The notes under the pieces: generated by a model | The model's database searches: none | Told to the model about the DNA's origin: nothing | Seen by the model: the letters and a program-made list of their open reading frames with translations, nothing else | Shown here: positions 1 through 9,631 of the stretch, piece after piece | Layout of the letters: every line of letters starts with the position of its first letter | How positions within the stretch are numbered: the first letter of the stretch is position 1 | Program-made: the position numbers and the translations under genes | Source of the DNA: Artemisia argyi | Lineage: Eukaryota; Streptophyta; Magnoliopsida; Asterales; Asteraceae | Length of the DNA: 64,000 bases | Direction of reading: 5' to 3' | Assembly (NCBI GenBank): GCA_030686995.1 | Contig: CM060691.1 | Span: forward strand, 93,638,743 to 93,702,742

Positions 1-1215
1 AAATATACCCGGATCATCAAGCTTCTTAGGCAACTTGTTTTGAACGAAGGCGGTCCCATTTTTACCTAGCTTAAACTTCTCATATTTTTCTAGGAGGGCA
101 CTATAGTAAGGAGCACGGGCTAAGACATCAATGATGGGACGTTCAAGGTGAAGTTCCTTGAATTCATCGTCAAGGTCTCGCGTAGGAGGTGTTTCAACTA
201 TGCTTTTGACCGGTTCTATATCGGGTGTTTTATTTGGTTGGTCCTTTTGAAGAATTTGGTTTTGTTTGAAACACGTGCTTGTGGATTTAACCGAGTAGTA
301 TTGTGGACACGAAGTGGGTGACGAAACTGAAGATATGGAATTAACGTTTAGTTTCGTATTCTTGACCGTGTCGCTTGGGAGTGCTCCCATTTCTCGGTCA
401 TTGAGAACTTTCAACAATGCGTCAATTTTGGTGGTCATCTTGCTTTGCTTTTGTTTGAAATCGGCTTCAAACTTAGATATGCGAGCTTCTTGAGATGCCA
501 TGAATTTTGACATCAATCCTTCAAGATTGTTGGTACTACCATAGTTGTTAGAAGGATTGTTGTTGAAAGTACGGTTGGAGGGTGGACCGTTTGGTTGATA
601 GCGATTAGGCGGATTGGAATAATTGGGTTGATTTTGTTTCCACCTAAGGTTCAGGTGATTTTTCCAAGAGGGGTTGTATGAATCACCGTAAGGGTTTGGC
701 TCAGGTTTGAAAGTGTACCACTTATCTCCCGCTTCGTCGGTACGCGTGGATGCGTAGTCCGCAAAAGCTGTTCCGGGGAGTTCCACACAATCACGAGTGT
801 CATGGGGACCACTACATAATTCACATGAAGAAGTGATTTTGTTCACTTGGCTTGAAGGCTTAGGAGCTTCGTAGGATTTCATGAGAAACTTGACTTGGTC
901 CTCAAGTTCCATGATCCTACGGTTGGGAGTGCTAGAGTTATTCGAAGGCAAAGATATTGCCTTGACCGTTTTGTTGATTTGGATCTTCAGAACGAAGTCC
1001 ATGGAATGCACATCCGCTTTGCACCAACCGGATGGTGTCGGATCGCAAGGGAGTCACATTGGCTTCGGTGAGCTCAATGGTGTTTCGGTTGCCTTAGTGG
1101 CTAGGTCGGGAATACTCTCCTAAGGTTCGGGGCCTAGGAGGTTCTAATGGTGGGTTTTGTTGTGGTGGGATGACGGGTTCAAAGATGTTCCCGTTGTCAA
1201 TGATGTCGGGTGGTG
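1..1215 (-). pseudogene. Athila-type Ty3/gypsy gag, partial and internally deleted
   Basis: The minus strand encodes an Athila-like Gag that runs off the left edge. The N-terminal part (about 1135-960) reads RTLGEYSRPSH, stop, GNRNTIELTEANVTPLRSDT, then RLVQSGCAFHGLRSEDPNQ. This is the conserved start of Athila Gag, which packages the element RNA. A TAA follows SRPSH and a second stop follows near 955, where the central Gag region appears to be missing. From about 955 to base 1 the frame is open. It contains RRIMELEDQVKFLMK, a zinc-knuckle-like Cys-x2-Cys-x3-His-x4-Cys (CELCSGPHDTRDC, about 790-826), and ends LPKKLDDPGIF just before where a protease would start. The PBS and 5' LTR lie immediately upstream on the same strand. 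The lineage call rests on remembered family motifs. Loss of the middle of Gag suggests a non-autonomous copy. Confidence 0.75.
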
Positions 1216-1346
1216 AAAAGTTACGAACAAAAACACAAAGAAATAAGATAGACTAAAGAAACCTAAAAATAAAAATAAAATCTTACTAGAAAGGAATCTA
1301 ACAAGTAGACCTAATAAAAAGAGATTCTAACCTAGACAATAACTAT

Positions 1347-1364
1347 TCCCCGGCAACGGCGCCA
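1347..1364 (-). other. primer-binding site complementary to tRNA-Asp 3' end
   Basis: On the minus strand these 18 bases (TGGCGCCGTTGCCGGGGA) are the exact complement of the 3' end of plant tRNA-Asp(GTC), CCA included. They lie 6 bases downstream of the 5' LTR end at 1371, the normal place for the site where reverse transcription is primed. Athila-lineage elements are known to use this primer. Confidence 0.9.
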
Positions 1365-1370
1365 AAAACT

Positions 1371-2784
1371 TGGTAGCGTGGGGATCGCACCAGGCTTTAC
1401 CTCTCGAGGGATCTCGAGAAGCTTACAACCCCCACCAGGCAGTGTACCTGATCGTTGTAGTATAGTATAGTGACAAGTACTGGGGGATTGATCGTTCAGC
1501 TAGGAATAGTGTCGCTAGGATTAGAAAACCTAAATACTAGTTCTAAAGATGATGGATGATTATTTTTGTATTTTTATATTTTTTAGAAAGCAAGTAAAAA
1601 TTTCGGGTTTGAAGGATTTGGGCGGAATTAGTTTCTAGTCAACTAGCCCAATACTAAAAATGCAATCAAAATAAAATACTAGAAATGAAAATAAAACTAA
1701 ATTAAACTAAGGTTGTGAGCAATAAGTGGAGAAATTATGTTTACTTAGATTTCACTACTCCTTAGATATCTTTTACACGTTAATTACTTGTTATAGTTGC
1801 GTGGATGACGGATTGTATTCCTTAATACCATTCATGGGGTGGCGCACTTAATTCCCCAATCCTATGAGTGCCTACTTCACCCCTATGTCGAGCCGGCTAA
1901 GAAGCTCCTAACAAGGGATCATTAGAATTTACTCATGCATTAAATACAACTAATAAAACCTAGTGCACGTCAGTTCATGTTTCCTAAGACGTTCAAGCAT
2001 GTTACCATTTGGAGATCTTCCAGTTTTCTTAAGCCTAACATCGAAATTATTCATCCAATACAACCATAAACAAGTAATCAACACATAATCAACATCTAGG
2101 TTTCATTAGATCTAAGAAAACACAAGATAGATCTAGCCTAGCATGATGGAATTAAGACAAGAACAAGATATAGACAACCAACACATAGACATACTGATTG
2201 AATTAGAAGAACACTTATCTCAATTACACATGAAAGGGTTCAAGGGCTGAAAACCCTTGAAAAACCTGTAAAATTCGTAACAAGTTCGGCCTTAGGGTTT
2301 CTCCAAAACTTCTTCTCTTTTTATGAATGAAAATTAGAAAACTATATATAGGAAATTGAGGCTGACGGCGTCAAGACCAAATAGGTGACGCCGTCATCTC
2401 GCCGCCAAAATAATTCTCGGACTGCCTTGATCTTCATCTGACGCTGTCATGTGTTAGGCTCTTCCAGGCCGTCATGTGTTTTACTCTTGACGCTCTACTT
2501 GTGACGTCTTCACGTTTGCACTGGGCCGTCATGCAATTTCCTCTTGACGCCGTCAGGGTGTTGCTCTTGACGCTGTCACCTACTGTTCCCAGCAAGGAAA
2601 ATTAAGACTTTGGCGTTTTCTTCACTTTTATGCTCCAAAAACGTTCGAATTGCTTCCTTTTCTAGATTTTACTCCCAAAGTACCTAAAATCACAAAAGGA
2701 ACGATTTAGGGCAATATTTGATCAAATAAATTCAATTCCGGGCTTAAATGACCCCCTAAAAGTGGTTCATTTTTCGCCTCATCA
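1371..2784 (-). repeat. 5' LTR of Athila-type element A
   Basis: A 1414 bp LTR read on the minus strand, beginning TGATGAGGCG at 2784 and ending CGCTACCA at 1371, directly before the PBS. It matches the LTR at 3228-4686 along its whole length but in opposite orientation. U3 contains an array of TGACG..CGTCA palindromes (2360-2585). It is followed by a TATA box (2341-2352). The R-U5 part holds a stretch complementary to tRNA-Asp (1452-1466) and a hairpin (1402-1419). Confidence 0.9.
2341..2585 (-). promoter_or_regulatory. U3 palindrome array and TATA box of LTR A
   Basis: Read on the minus strand, about nine words of the form TGACGNNGTCA or its half-site TGACG (for example TGACGGCGTCA, TGACGCCGTCA) are spread over 220 bp. 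They end next to a TATA box (CTATATATAG, 2341-2352). TGACG is the core bound by plant TGA-type bZIP factors, so an enhancer role is a reasonable inference. The positions are seen directly; factor binding is inferred. Confidence 0.55.
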
Positions 2785-3227
2785 ACATGTAATTAACCAA
2801 GATGATTAACTCGCCACCAGTAAATATTGCCTTTATCCTACAAAACCGTGTTTTCCATATCCCTACACCTAACGTTATAACCCTTTAAAAGACCTCTTTG
2901 ATAGTTTATCCTAGGTGCTTACGCCAAGTGGTGGAGGTTTGATACTTTCCCAAGCCTATGGTAATCTATTTGCTATGACAGGTAGTGAGAGATGTTTTCC
3001 ATTTCCATATTGTGATATATACTTTATTACAACCGATAGATGTGAGTATCTAAACACAATTTGTGAGGTGCCAGTGTATGACCTCCGTGCTTGTTTTTTG
3101 CTTTTAGTTGAATGATTATTTGTTGTAATTACTTTTATATTAGTGTTAAATGACCCCTAACTTGTATTTTGATTTTAATAAAAGCGCATTTGCTTGAGGA
3201 CAAGCAAATCTCAAGTGTAAGGGTATT
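2785..3227 (+). mobile_element. 3' internal end of Athila-type element B with polypurine tract
   Basis: This 443 bp stretch separates the two inverted LTRs. It ends GAGGACAAGCAAATCTCAAG then TGTAAGGGTATT, which is the polypurine-type 3' end of Athila-like elements, immediately before the LTR at 3228. No coding domain is recognisable. The left boundary at 2785 is where element A starts, so the rest of element B was probably cut off by that insertion. Confidence 0.65.
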
Positions 3228-4686
3228 TGATGAGGCGAAAAGTGTACCACTTTTAAGGGGTCATTTAAGCCCGAATTCGAGATTATTTGATCAAATATTG
3301 CCCTAAATCGTTCCTTTTGTCATTTTAGGTACTTTTGAGGAGAAATCTGGAAAAGGAAGCATTTTGTACATTTTTTGAGCATAAAAGTGAAGAAAACGAC
3401 TAAATCTAAAAATTTCTTGCTTGAACAGTACCTGACGACGTCAAAGTTTTACTAGTGACGGCGTCAAGAGTGGCAAAAGAGGTGGAAGTGGAAAATACAC
3501 GTGACGATCCAGAAAGTTTTTAGGCTTATTGGCTGACGGCGTCACCAAGGCCGTCAGCGTCCAAATACACGTGACGGCCCAGAGCTAATTCCTACATGAC
3601 GGCGTCAGAAATAGATCTAGGCAATACGAATTTCGTCATGGCGGCGAGTTGACGGCGTTAGAGGCTAATACATGACGCCGTCAGGATGCATAGTCTATAT
3701 ATATATTTTTCCAATTTTTCATTGTAATGTGTGGAACTTTATGTGGGATATTAGGGCATAAAACCTAGACGGATTTTACAGCTTTTCAAGGGTTTCAACC
3801 CCTTGATTCTTCCATGTTCAATTGAATATAAGTACTTATTCAAATTATTCAATATGTGTATGTGTTGTGTGATTATATCTTACGCTTGTCTTCTCTTTAA
3901 CATGCTAGGCTAGGTTTTTATTGTGTTTGCTTAGATGTAGTGAAACCTAGATGTTGATTATGGGTTGATTGTTTGTTTATAATTGTTACGGGTGATTGTA
4001 TTCGATGTTAGGCTTAAGAAAACTGGCAGACTTCCATTGGTAACTTGCTTGAATGTCTTAAGAAACATGATCGGAGGTGTACTACGATTTTTGGTTGTAT
4101 TTAATGCGTAAGAGAATTCTAATGATCCCATGTTAGGAGCTTCTAACGGCTTGACATAAGAGTGAAGTAGGATCTTATAGAGTTAGGGAATATTGTACAC
4201 TGCACTACCACTGGTATTAAGGAATATAACCCGTCATCCATGCAATTGTAACAAGCTAATCAAACTGTAAAAGATATCTAGGGAGTAATGAAATCTAAGT
4301 AAGCACAACTTTTCTCATTATTGTTTCCACCAAATTAGTAAAATAGTTTAATTTTCATTTATTTTATTTTATTTTGATTGCATCTTTAGTTAATTGGGTT
4401 AGTTGGCTAGCAACTAATTCCGCCCACTCTTTCAAAACCCGAGATTTTACTTGATTTCATAAAATATAAAAAAAAAATACAAGAAGAATCATCCCTCACC
4501 TCTAGACCTAGTTTAGTAGGCTTTCTAATCCTAACGACACTATTCCTGAGTTGAACGATCAATCCCCCGGTACTTGTCACTATACTATACTACAACGATC
4601 AGCTACATTACCTGGTGGGGGTTGTAAGCTTCTCAAGATCCCTTGAGAGGTAAAACCTGTTGCGAGGGCGCAATTCCCACGTATCA
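3228..4686 (+). repeat. 3' LTR of Athila-type element B
   Basis: A 1459 bp LTR on the plus strand, starting TGATGAGGCG and ending CCACGTATCA, homologous to the reverse complement of 1371-2784. The palindrome array lies at 3430-3690 and the TATA box at about 3692-3707. The tRNA-Asp-complementary stretch is at 4584-4598 and the covarying hairpin at 4631-4648. Element A differs in many positions, so these are separate copies of one family, not the two LTRs of one element. Confidence 0.9.
3430..3707 (+). promoter_or_regulatory. U3 palindrome array and TATA box of LTR B
   Basis: Words such as TGACGACGTCA, TGACGGCGTCA and TGACGCCGTCA occur about eight times between 3430 and 3690. A run TCTATATATATATTTT follows at 3692-3707. 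Order and spacing match LTR A. The LTR is otherwise diverged while these words stay palindromic. Confidence 0.55.
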
Positions 4687-5165
4687 CTTACTCGCAGAAA
4701 GCTTGGCTTACTCGCAGAAAAGTTATAAATTTGGCTAACTCGCTGAAACTTGTAAAACTTGCTTACTCGCAGAAGACTTGTGAAAGTTGCTAACTCGCTG
4801 GTTCCTTACTCGCATAAAACCTAAATCGCAAGAACCCCAACTCGCAAAACACTTTACTCACAATTCCTTACTCGCAGACTTCTTACTCGCTGACAGTTCT
4901 TACTCGCAGAAGGTTTTGTAACTCGCAAGTTTTAACTTCCACAAAGTATAGTTTCCCCTTGAAGTAGTGAGTAAAAATCCTTACTAGATAAACTATAAGG
5001 AAGGTGTAAGGCTAACTCGCTACAAGGAAAAATATAACTCGCTAGCTAACTCGCTATAAAGTTCTTAACTCGCTAGCTAACTTGCTATATAACTCGCTAG
5101 CTAACTCGGTATAAAGTTCTTAACTCGCTAGCTAACTCGCTATCTAACTCGCTAATCTTTAACCT
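4687..5165. repeat. array of dispersed ACTCGC words
   Basis: More than 20 exact copies of ACTCGC occur in about 480 bp, mostly as TTACTCGCAGA or TAACTCGCTAG with irregular spacing. Near 5035-5150 they tighten into an approximate 33 bp tandem repeat. On the minus strand, the direction of the neighbouring PBS (5252-5263), this would be the leader or early internal region of that retrotransposon, reading GCGAGTTAG repeatedly. No gag protein is recognisable. Confidence 0.6.
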
Positions 5166-5251
5166 TACTCGCTGAACGCGTATTTTTTCCGAGAAAAAAC
5201 ACCAAAAATCACATTTTTTCACCACAAAACACCACGATTCGCCCCTGGTTA

Positions 5252-5263
5252 GCTCTGATACCA
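5252..5263 (-). other. primer-binding site, initiator tRNA-Met type
   Basis: The minus strand reads TGGTATCAGAGC, the standard plant PBS complementary to the 3' end of initiator tRNA-Met. It lies 5 bases downstream of the LTR end at 5269. Confidence 0.85.
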
Positions 5264-5268
5264 ATTTT

Positions 5269-5665
5269 TGGGTCCCAAGTTTTATATGATTCCACACTTA
5301 TGATTTATGTTTAAGATCTAGAGAGAGAAAGATTATATGTTTAGAGAGAGAGAAAGTAATATGGTTAGAGAGAGAGAGAGAGAAGTAAAGAGGAAAATAA
5401 GAGAGATTTCTTATTCCATGTGAACCAACACCTCTCAAATGAGAGGTTACAAGCATATATAGTCATACATGACTTGAACATAAGGAAGTGTGCCGTGTTT
5501 ACATATCTCATTCATTCGACATTAACGTAAATACTAAGAAAAAACTAGACGGCACACTTCTACTATCACGTATACTATATTTTTACCAATCTAACGAGCT
5601 ATTACATGATAATATTACAAGACACATTGACTCGACAATGATCGTCACTTCAAGCGTTCCCAACA
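5269..5665 (-). repeat. 5' LTR of a tRNA-Met-primed LTR retrotransposon
   Basis: A proposed 397 bp LTR on the minus strand, from TGTTGGGAACG (5665) to GGGACCCA (5269), followed by the PBS. It contains a TATA-like box (5452-5462, minus) and a GA-rich U5 with (AGAG)n. The inner end is fixed by the PBS; the outer end is chosen for the TGTTGGG..CCCA terminal inverted repeat and is less certain. The internal part continues left into the ACTCGC-rich region. Copia is likely but no pol is visible to prove it. Confidence 0.6.
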
Positions 5666-7083
5666 TCATTAACCGAGTCATCGCCCATTAAGAAACCTTC
5701 ACCTAATCACATCCAAACTCCAACTCCTATTGAACCATCACCACCATTTATTCCTATTGAACTAACTCCTATTTAATCTAGTCAACTAACACCTTAAATC
5801 ACTCCCATCTCTACCCAATCAATACGAGTTTCGCCCATCAAACCTCGACAACTCTTTTTTGATACACCTCATACCTCACCTCATCCTTTCATAAACTCTT
5901 TGGAGGACTCGCCTCCTAGACCTCCTAACCCTCCACCACTACCTACATTCTCCTCAATTAAGCAAATGTCTAGCCAACAACCACTTTTGCCCAACATTGT
6001 TGGTGTTGACATTAATATGCCACCACCAACTACAGAAATGTCTCATCCACCAACTCATTCTCCTTATCCAACATCTATCATACATCCCTCAAATTCAAAC
6101 TTTCTTCCATCAACATCTAGGTTTCCACCACCAAATCTACCTCCTTCAAACATGTTCTTTCCGCTCAACCAATCTATGTGGATTGAGAATAGGCTTTCAA
6201 AACCTCAAAGTCATGAAGAAACTTGCTACCATTGCCAACAAACTCAAACCTTAGTTCATGAACTTCGTGATGAAATATGATTCATGTTATACCATATTCT
6301 TGATCGTTTTGATGACAAAAAACCCAATCATCCCTAAAATACATCGGGACGAAGTGCAAGCACAAGTGATCAACCCTTTCTTCTTTAGTTTTAGTCTAGT
6401 TTTAGTTGGTGTATTAGGAGTTCTTAAAGTGTTAGATTATATTCTTAGTTTTAGATATTGGTCTTTGTTGTACCATTCCTCTTGTTTTAATTACATGAAT
6501 CTACTTGCTTATGCTACGTATTATAGTGTTTCTTATCTTCTTTTATGATTTTTCATGCATTAAACTAATTTAAACAGCTTCAGATAGCCGGATCCCTTGA
6601 TTTATGCCTAGCAGATCCATTTTGAAATGGATCCGGTGGATCCGGGCAGTCAGAAACAATTCTAGGACACATTTCAACTTATTTTCTGCTAAATTTTATA
6701 CGATATGCTTGCATTCTAACCATTGTTTTGTAGATTTTAAATATTCACTTGGAGTACTTGACGCTCTCATTTAGGGGGAGTTTTCGTCAAACGAAAGCAT
6801 TATTACTAAGCGATACTATTTCATGTTTTCCAAACTTGACGCCCTCAAATAAGGGGAAGCTTTCGTCAAGGGGGAGCTTTGCGAACTAACATATTACTTT
6901 TGTCTTTTCTATCTCACATTTTCTTTATCTTAAAACTCATTGCATTCGGGTTAGTTTCTTTTCGACACTCTTTTTGTTTTGATAAAAAAGGGGAGAAAAG
7001 AGTAAAAACTTAATTCGAAAATTTACAAATTTTATTTTTACTTAAAATAATTTTATGTTTTGTCATCAACGAAAGAGGGAGAT
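5666..7083 (+). mobile_element. 3' internal remnant of a SIRE-like LTR retrotransposon
   Basis: This stretch carries a proline-rich reading frame (5796-6280). It then has several purine-rich tracts (TTAGGGGGAG, AAAAAAGGGGAGAAAAG) and finally AAAGAGGGAGAT at 7072-7083, directly before an LTR beginning TGTTAATAC. Multiple polypurine tracts after pol and a proline-rich extra ORF are typical of SIRE/Maximus Copia elements. The left part is missing, cut by the LTR ending at 5665. The family call is an inference from this architecture only. Confidence 0.5.
5796..6280 (+). pseudogene. proline-rich ORF fragment, possible SIRE env-like C-terminus
   Basis: An open frame of about 160 codons rich in Pro, Ser and His (for example PPRPPNPPPLPTFSS). 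It ends with a Cys/His-containing and charged segment CYHCQQTQTLVHELRDEI. Upstream the same frame contains stops (for example TAA at 5793). I do not recognise a domain. Its place between a lost pol region and the polypurine tract suggests the extra ORF of a SIRE-like element. No transmembrane segment is visible. Confidence 0.3.
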
Positions 7084-7373
7084 TGTTAATACAAATAAAC
7101 CGTAAAAACGTTTATTTATATCTTACGATATTCTTATGTTTTGTCGATAACAATTGTAAAATTATTTTAACGAGATAAATAAAATATGTAAGTTTTTGAG
7201 CCAATTGTTTACAAACTCATTTCACTAAACAAATAAACAATCAAACATGTTTAGTTAAATAGTTTATATAAAACCAAAACCATTTTTATAAAACACTTAT
7301 AAGTAATATTTGTACTTACACTTTTATAAAAATACATATTTAAATAAACATATAAGTAAATAGCTTGGACTAT

Positions 7374-8215
7374 CCATAACCCAAAACCCATGACCTATAA
7401 CCTATAACCCATGGCACATGTGCAGGGCCGTCCCATGGATTATAGAGGCCCTGTGCCATAGTTATAAAAATTTCGTGACATAAGAGGTTCAAATTTATGT
7501 AAAAACGCCACCATGAACAAGTCTTAAATTTACAATGTTTCTTCGCCACCATGATGAAGTCTTAAATTTATAATGTTTCTTCACTTTTGATACCTATTTA
7601 AACAACATTTAGGATATCATATTATCTCTACTTGTGTTCCATATCACTGGTAATCATGAGTTTAATAATGGGTCAAACCCGTCAATGTTATAACATAGTT
7701 TGTACTTATTTGGAAAAAAAGCTAAATATTAGAACAAAAGCGTTAACAATTATAAACCTACAGGGCGTAAAGTGAAAATGACTGAATGTCATCATCTTCC
7801 TCCCTGTTTCAGATCCGCTTACCCTGTTCTTAGCTATATTTTATATTACTTGAAACCAATTGGTTAAAACTTAAGAAAGGTAAGAATCAAAGTATCTCAC
7901 GTTCTAGAACACTATGCAATCGATCTTTAAGCTTATAACCGCATTAAATCTGTACATATGTCTCTAATCTTGGGGGCCCTACAAAAATGGAGGCCCTGTG
8001 CAGTCGAGCACCCCGCACACCCTCAAATCCGTCCTTGCCCATGTGCATTACATCATGCATAACATCAAAATGGGTTAAATCCATGACCCATGACCCAAAC
8101 TTCATGACCCATGACCCAAAGTCCATAACCCATAACCCAAAGTATGTATTGCATCATGCATGACATCAGTTGGGTACCCATGACCCATATTACATAACCC
8201 ATAACCCAAAATCAG
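7374..8215. repeat. CCCATGACCCA / CCCATAACCCA repeat, split by an insertion
   Basis: Short direct repeats of CCCATRACCC type occur at 7374-7412 and again at 8060-8215, on both sides of the 615 bp insertion. They were probably one array inside the LTR. They are not telomeric: the unit is irregular and the flanks are LTR. Confidence 0.6.
7425..8039. mobile_element. 615 bp insertion with 8 bp target-site duplication CATGTGCA
   Basis: The 8-mer CATGTGCA flanks the insertion exactly (7417-7424 and 8040-8047). The element begins GGGCCGTCCC and ends CCGTCCTTGCC, with GAGGCCCTGTGC repeated near both ends. An 8 bp duplication fits the hAT superfamily, but there is no clear terminal inverted repeat and no coding sequence. 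A related terminus (GGCAAGGGCGGAGC) occurs at 50728-50741. Confidence 0.65.
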
Positions 8216-8760
8216 GACTGGACTGACTCAAGTGCTGGATCCCTCGGATTACACTGGACGGATCCCTTTGGGAAAGGATCCGGCGAATACAGCTAATCAA
8301 AGACCAAATTTTATCTATAAATAGTGTGTCATTTCTTCATTTCTCTCCACCACTTCACACACACCTCTGCATTATTGCTTCTCTAATCTTAGATCTTAGG
8401 ATCATCCATGTAGCTTTTTCTTTAAGAGAGAATCGAGCAAAGAGATATGTTACATGATTAATTCTCTTGTTTGGTACAACCATGGAATGAACTTAGATGA
8501 AAATAAAAATGTAATTGCTAACCAATACCTTATGACCATTGCTTTTATTAGTTTGTACTGTGTTATCATTTTATCATATCATTCTACTACCAATAAATAG
8601 TCTTTTATAAACTATCAAGGTTCACATTTCTTATCACATTTCTACACAACAAATTTACTTTGAAAATATTGAAACATCACAAACTGAAGAGAAGGAGAGA
8701 GACATGTGGCTCTGGTTTGACTGTTTTTTTCTAAATTTTGATTGCATATGTCATGCAAAT

Positions 8761-9623
8761 TAGGGATGAGCAAAAGAACCAAAGAACCAAAACCGGATCG
8801 GAACCATGAAGAATTGAACCGGAACCAGAACCAATGGTTCCAGTTCCGGTTCTTGATTTTGAGATTTTTTGGTTTTTGGGTCGGTTCGGATTGGTTCCAC
8901 CGGTTCTTTGTTCTGGAACCAAATATCCAATAATTTTAAAAATATGTAATTTTTTTTACTTCTTAGCAAAATATTAATCAAATCCTACATATCATTAAAA
9001 AAAATAAGCCAAACACTCTAAACCTGAATATTTAATTTACTAAAACATCCACAAATCAATAATTAATCTAAACCTAATAACATTCTAAAATCATTCATCA
9101 TAATCTTTAATTTACTAAACCCTTATAGAACTCGCTTGTCAACACTGATTGTTGAAGCTTTGATTTGCACCCAAGATTGGGTGAGAAAGTCGAGAACGCA
9201 AATTAAATGAGATGATGTTGAAGATCTTATTAAAGACGATGAGATTGTCAAGGATATGAAAGAACAATTAGAGAAACTAACCAGAAGAGACAAAGAGAAA
9301 CAAACTATGGAACTCTAAACGGTCTTAGTTATTTTGATGGACAAAGTTTTAAGTTATTTTATTTTGTTTTCCGGATTGTTATGCATTATTGTTTTGCTTA
9401 AATGTAAATGGTTGCAAGTTTTTAAAATGTTTAATTTGTTGTGTTTTTTTACTAGCTTAATAAAAAAAGCGGTTCCAATACGGATAGATCCAAAAAAACC
9501 GGAACCGAAACTAAAAACTATATTTGGTTCGGTTCTCGGTTCTCAATTTTCAGAAAAATCAGTTCTCGGATCCACCGGTTCCAGTTCCGGTTCCAACCGA
9601 TTCCAGAACCATGCTCATCCCTA
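8761..9623 (+). mobile_element. non-autonomous hAT element, TSD ATGCAAAT
   Basis: The element has terminal inverted repeats TAGGGATGAGCA and TGCTCATCCCTA and an exact 8 bp duplication ATGCAAAT (8753-8760, 9624-9631). Both subterminal regions are full of GGAACC/GGTTCC and ACCGG words. Only the 3' tail of a transposase remains inside (about 9130-9318). Confidence 0.9.
9130..9318 (+). pseudogene. hAT transposase C-terminal relic
   Basis: The plus strand reads RLSTLIVEALICTQDWVRKS, then TQIK, a stop, and DDVEDLIKDDEIVKDMKEQ, ending at 9318. The phrase VEALICTQDW is characteristic of the C-terminal dimerisation (hATC) tail of plant hAT transposases. The rest of the protein is deleted, so mobility would need a transposase from elsewhere. 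It lies in sense within the element. Confidence 0.7.
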
Positions 9624-9631
9624 ATGCAAAT

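Larger units (their letters stand above)
7084..8651 (+). repeat. 3' LTR of the SIRE-like element
   Basis: Starts TGTTAATAC straight after a polypurine tract and is proposed to end CTACACAACA at 8651, giving TGTT..AACA ends. A TATA box (CTATAAATAG) lies at about 8315-8323, placing the transcript start in the last 330 bp. The LTR was lengthened by an insertion at 7425-8039; without it the LTR is about 950 bp. The right boundary is my best guess. Confidence 0.55.

Noticed and set aside
1452..1470. A tRNA-Asp gene on the plus strand
   Set aside because: Only the 5' third matches, with a 5-base insertion; no anticodon arm, T-arm or acceptor partner follows. It is part of the LTR.
4687..5165. CRISPR-like array
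   Set aside because: Short invariant words with irregular AT-rich gaps, no uniform spacers, in a plant genome with retrotransposon context.
8060..8215. Interstitial telomeric repeat (CCCATAACCC resembles CCCTAAA)
   Set aside because: Unit is 10-11 bp, irregular, mixed CATGACCC/CATAACCC, and lies within an LTR.
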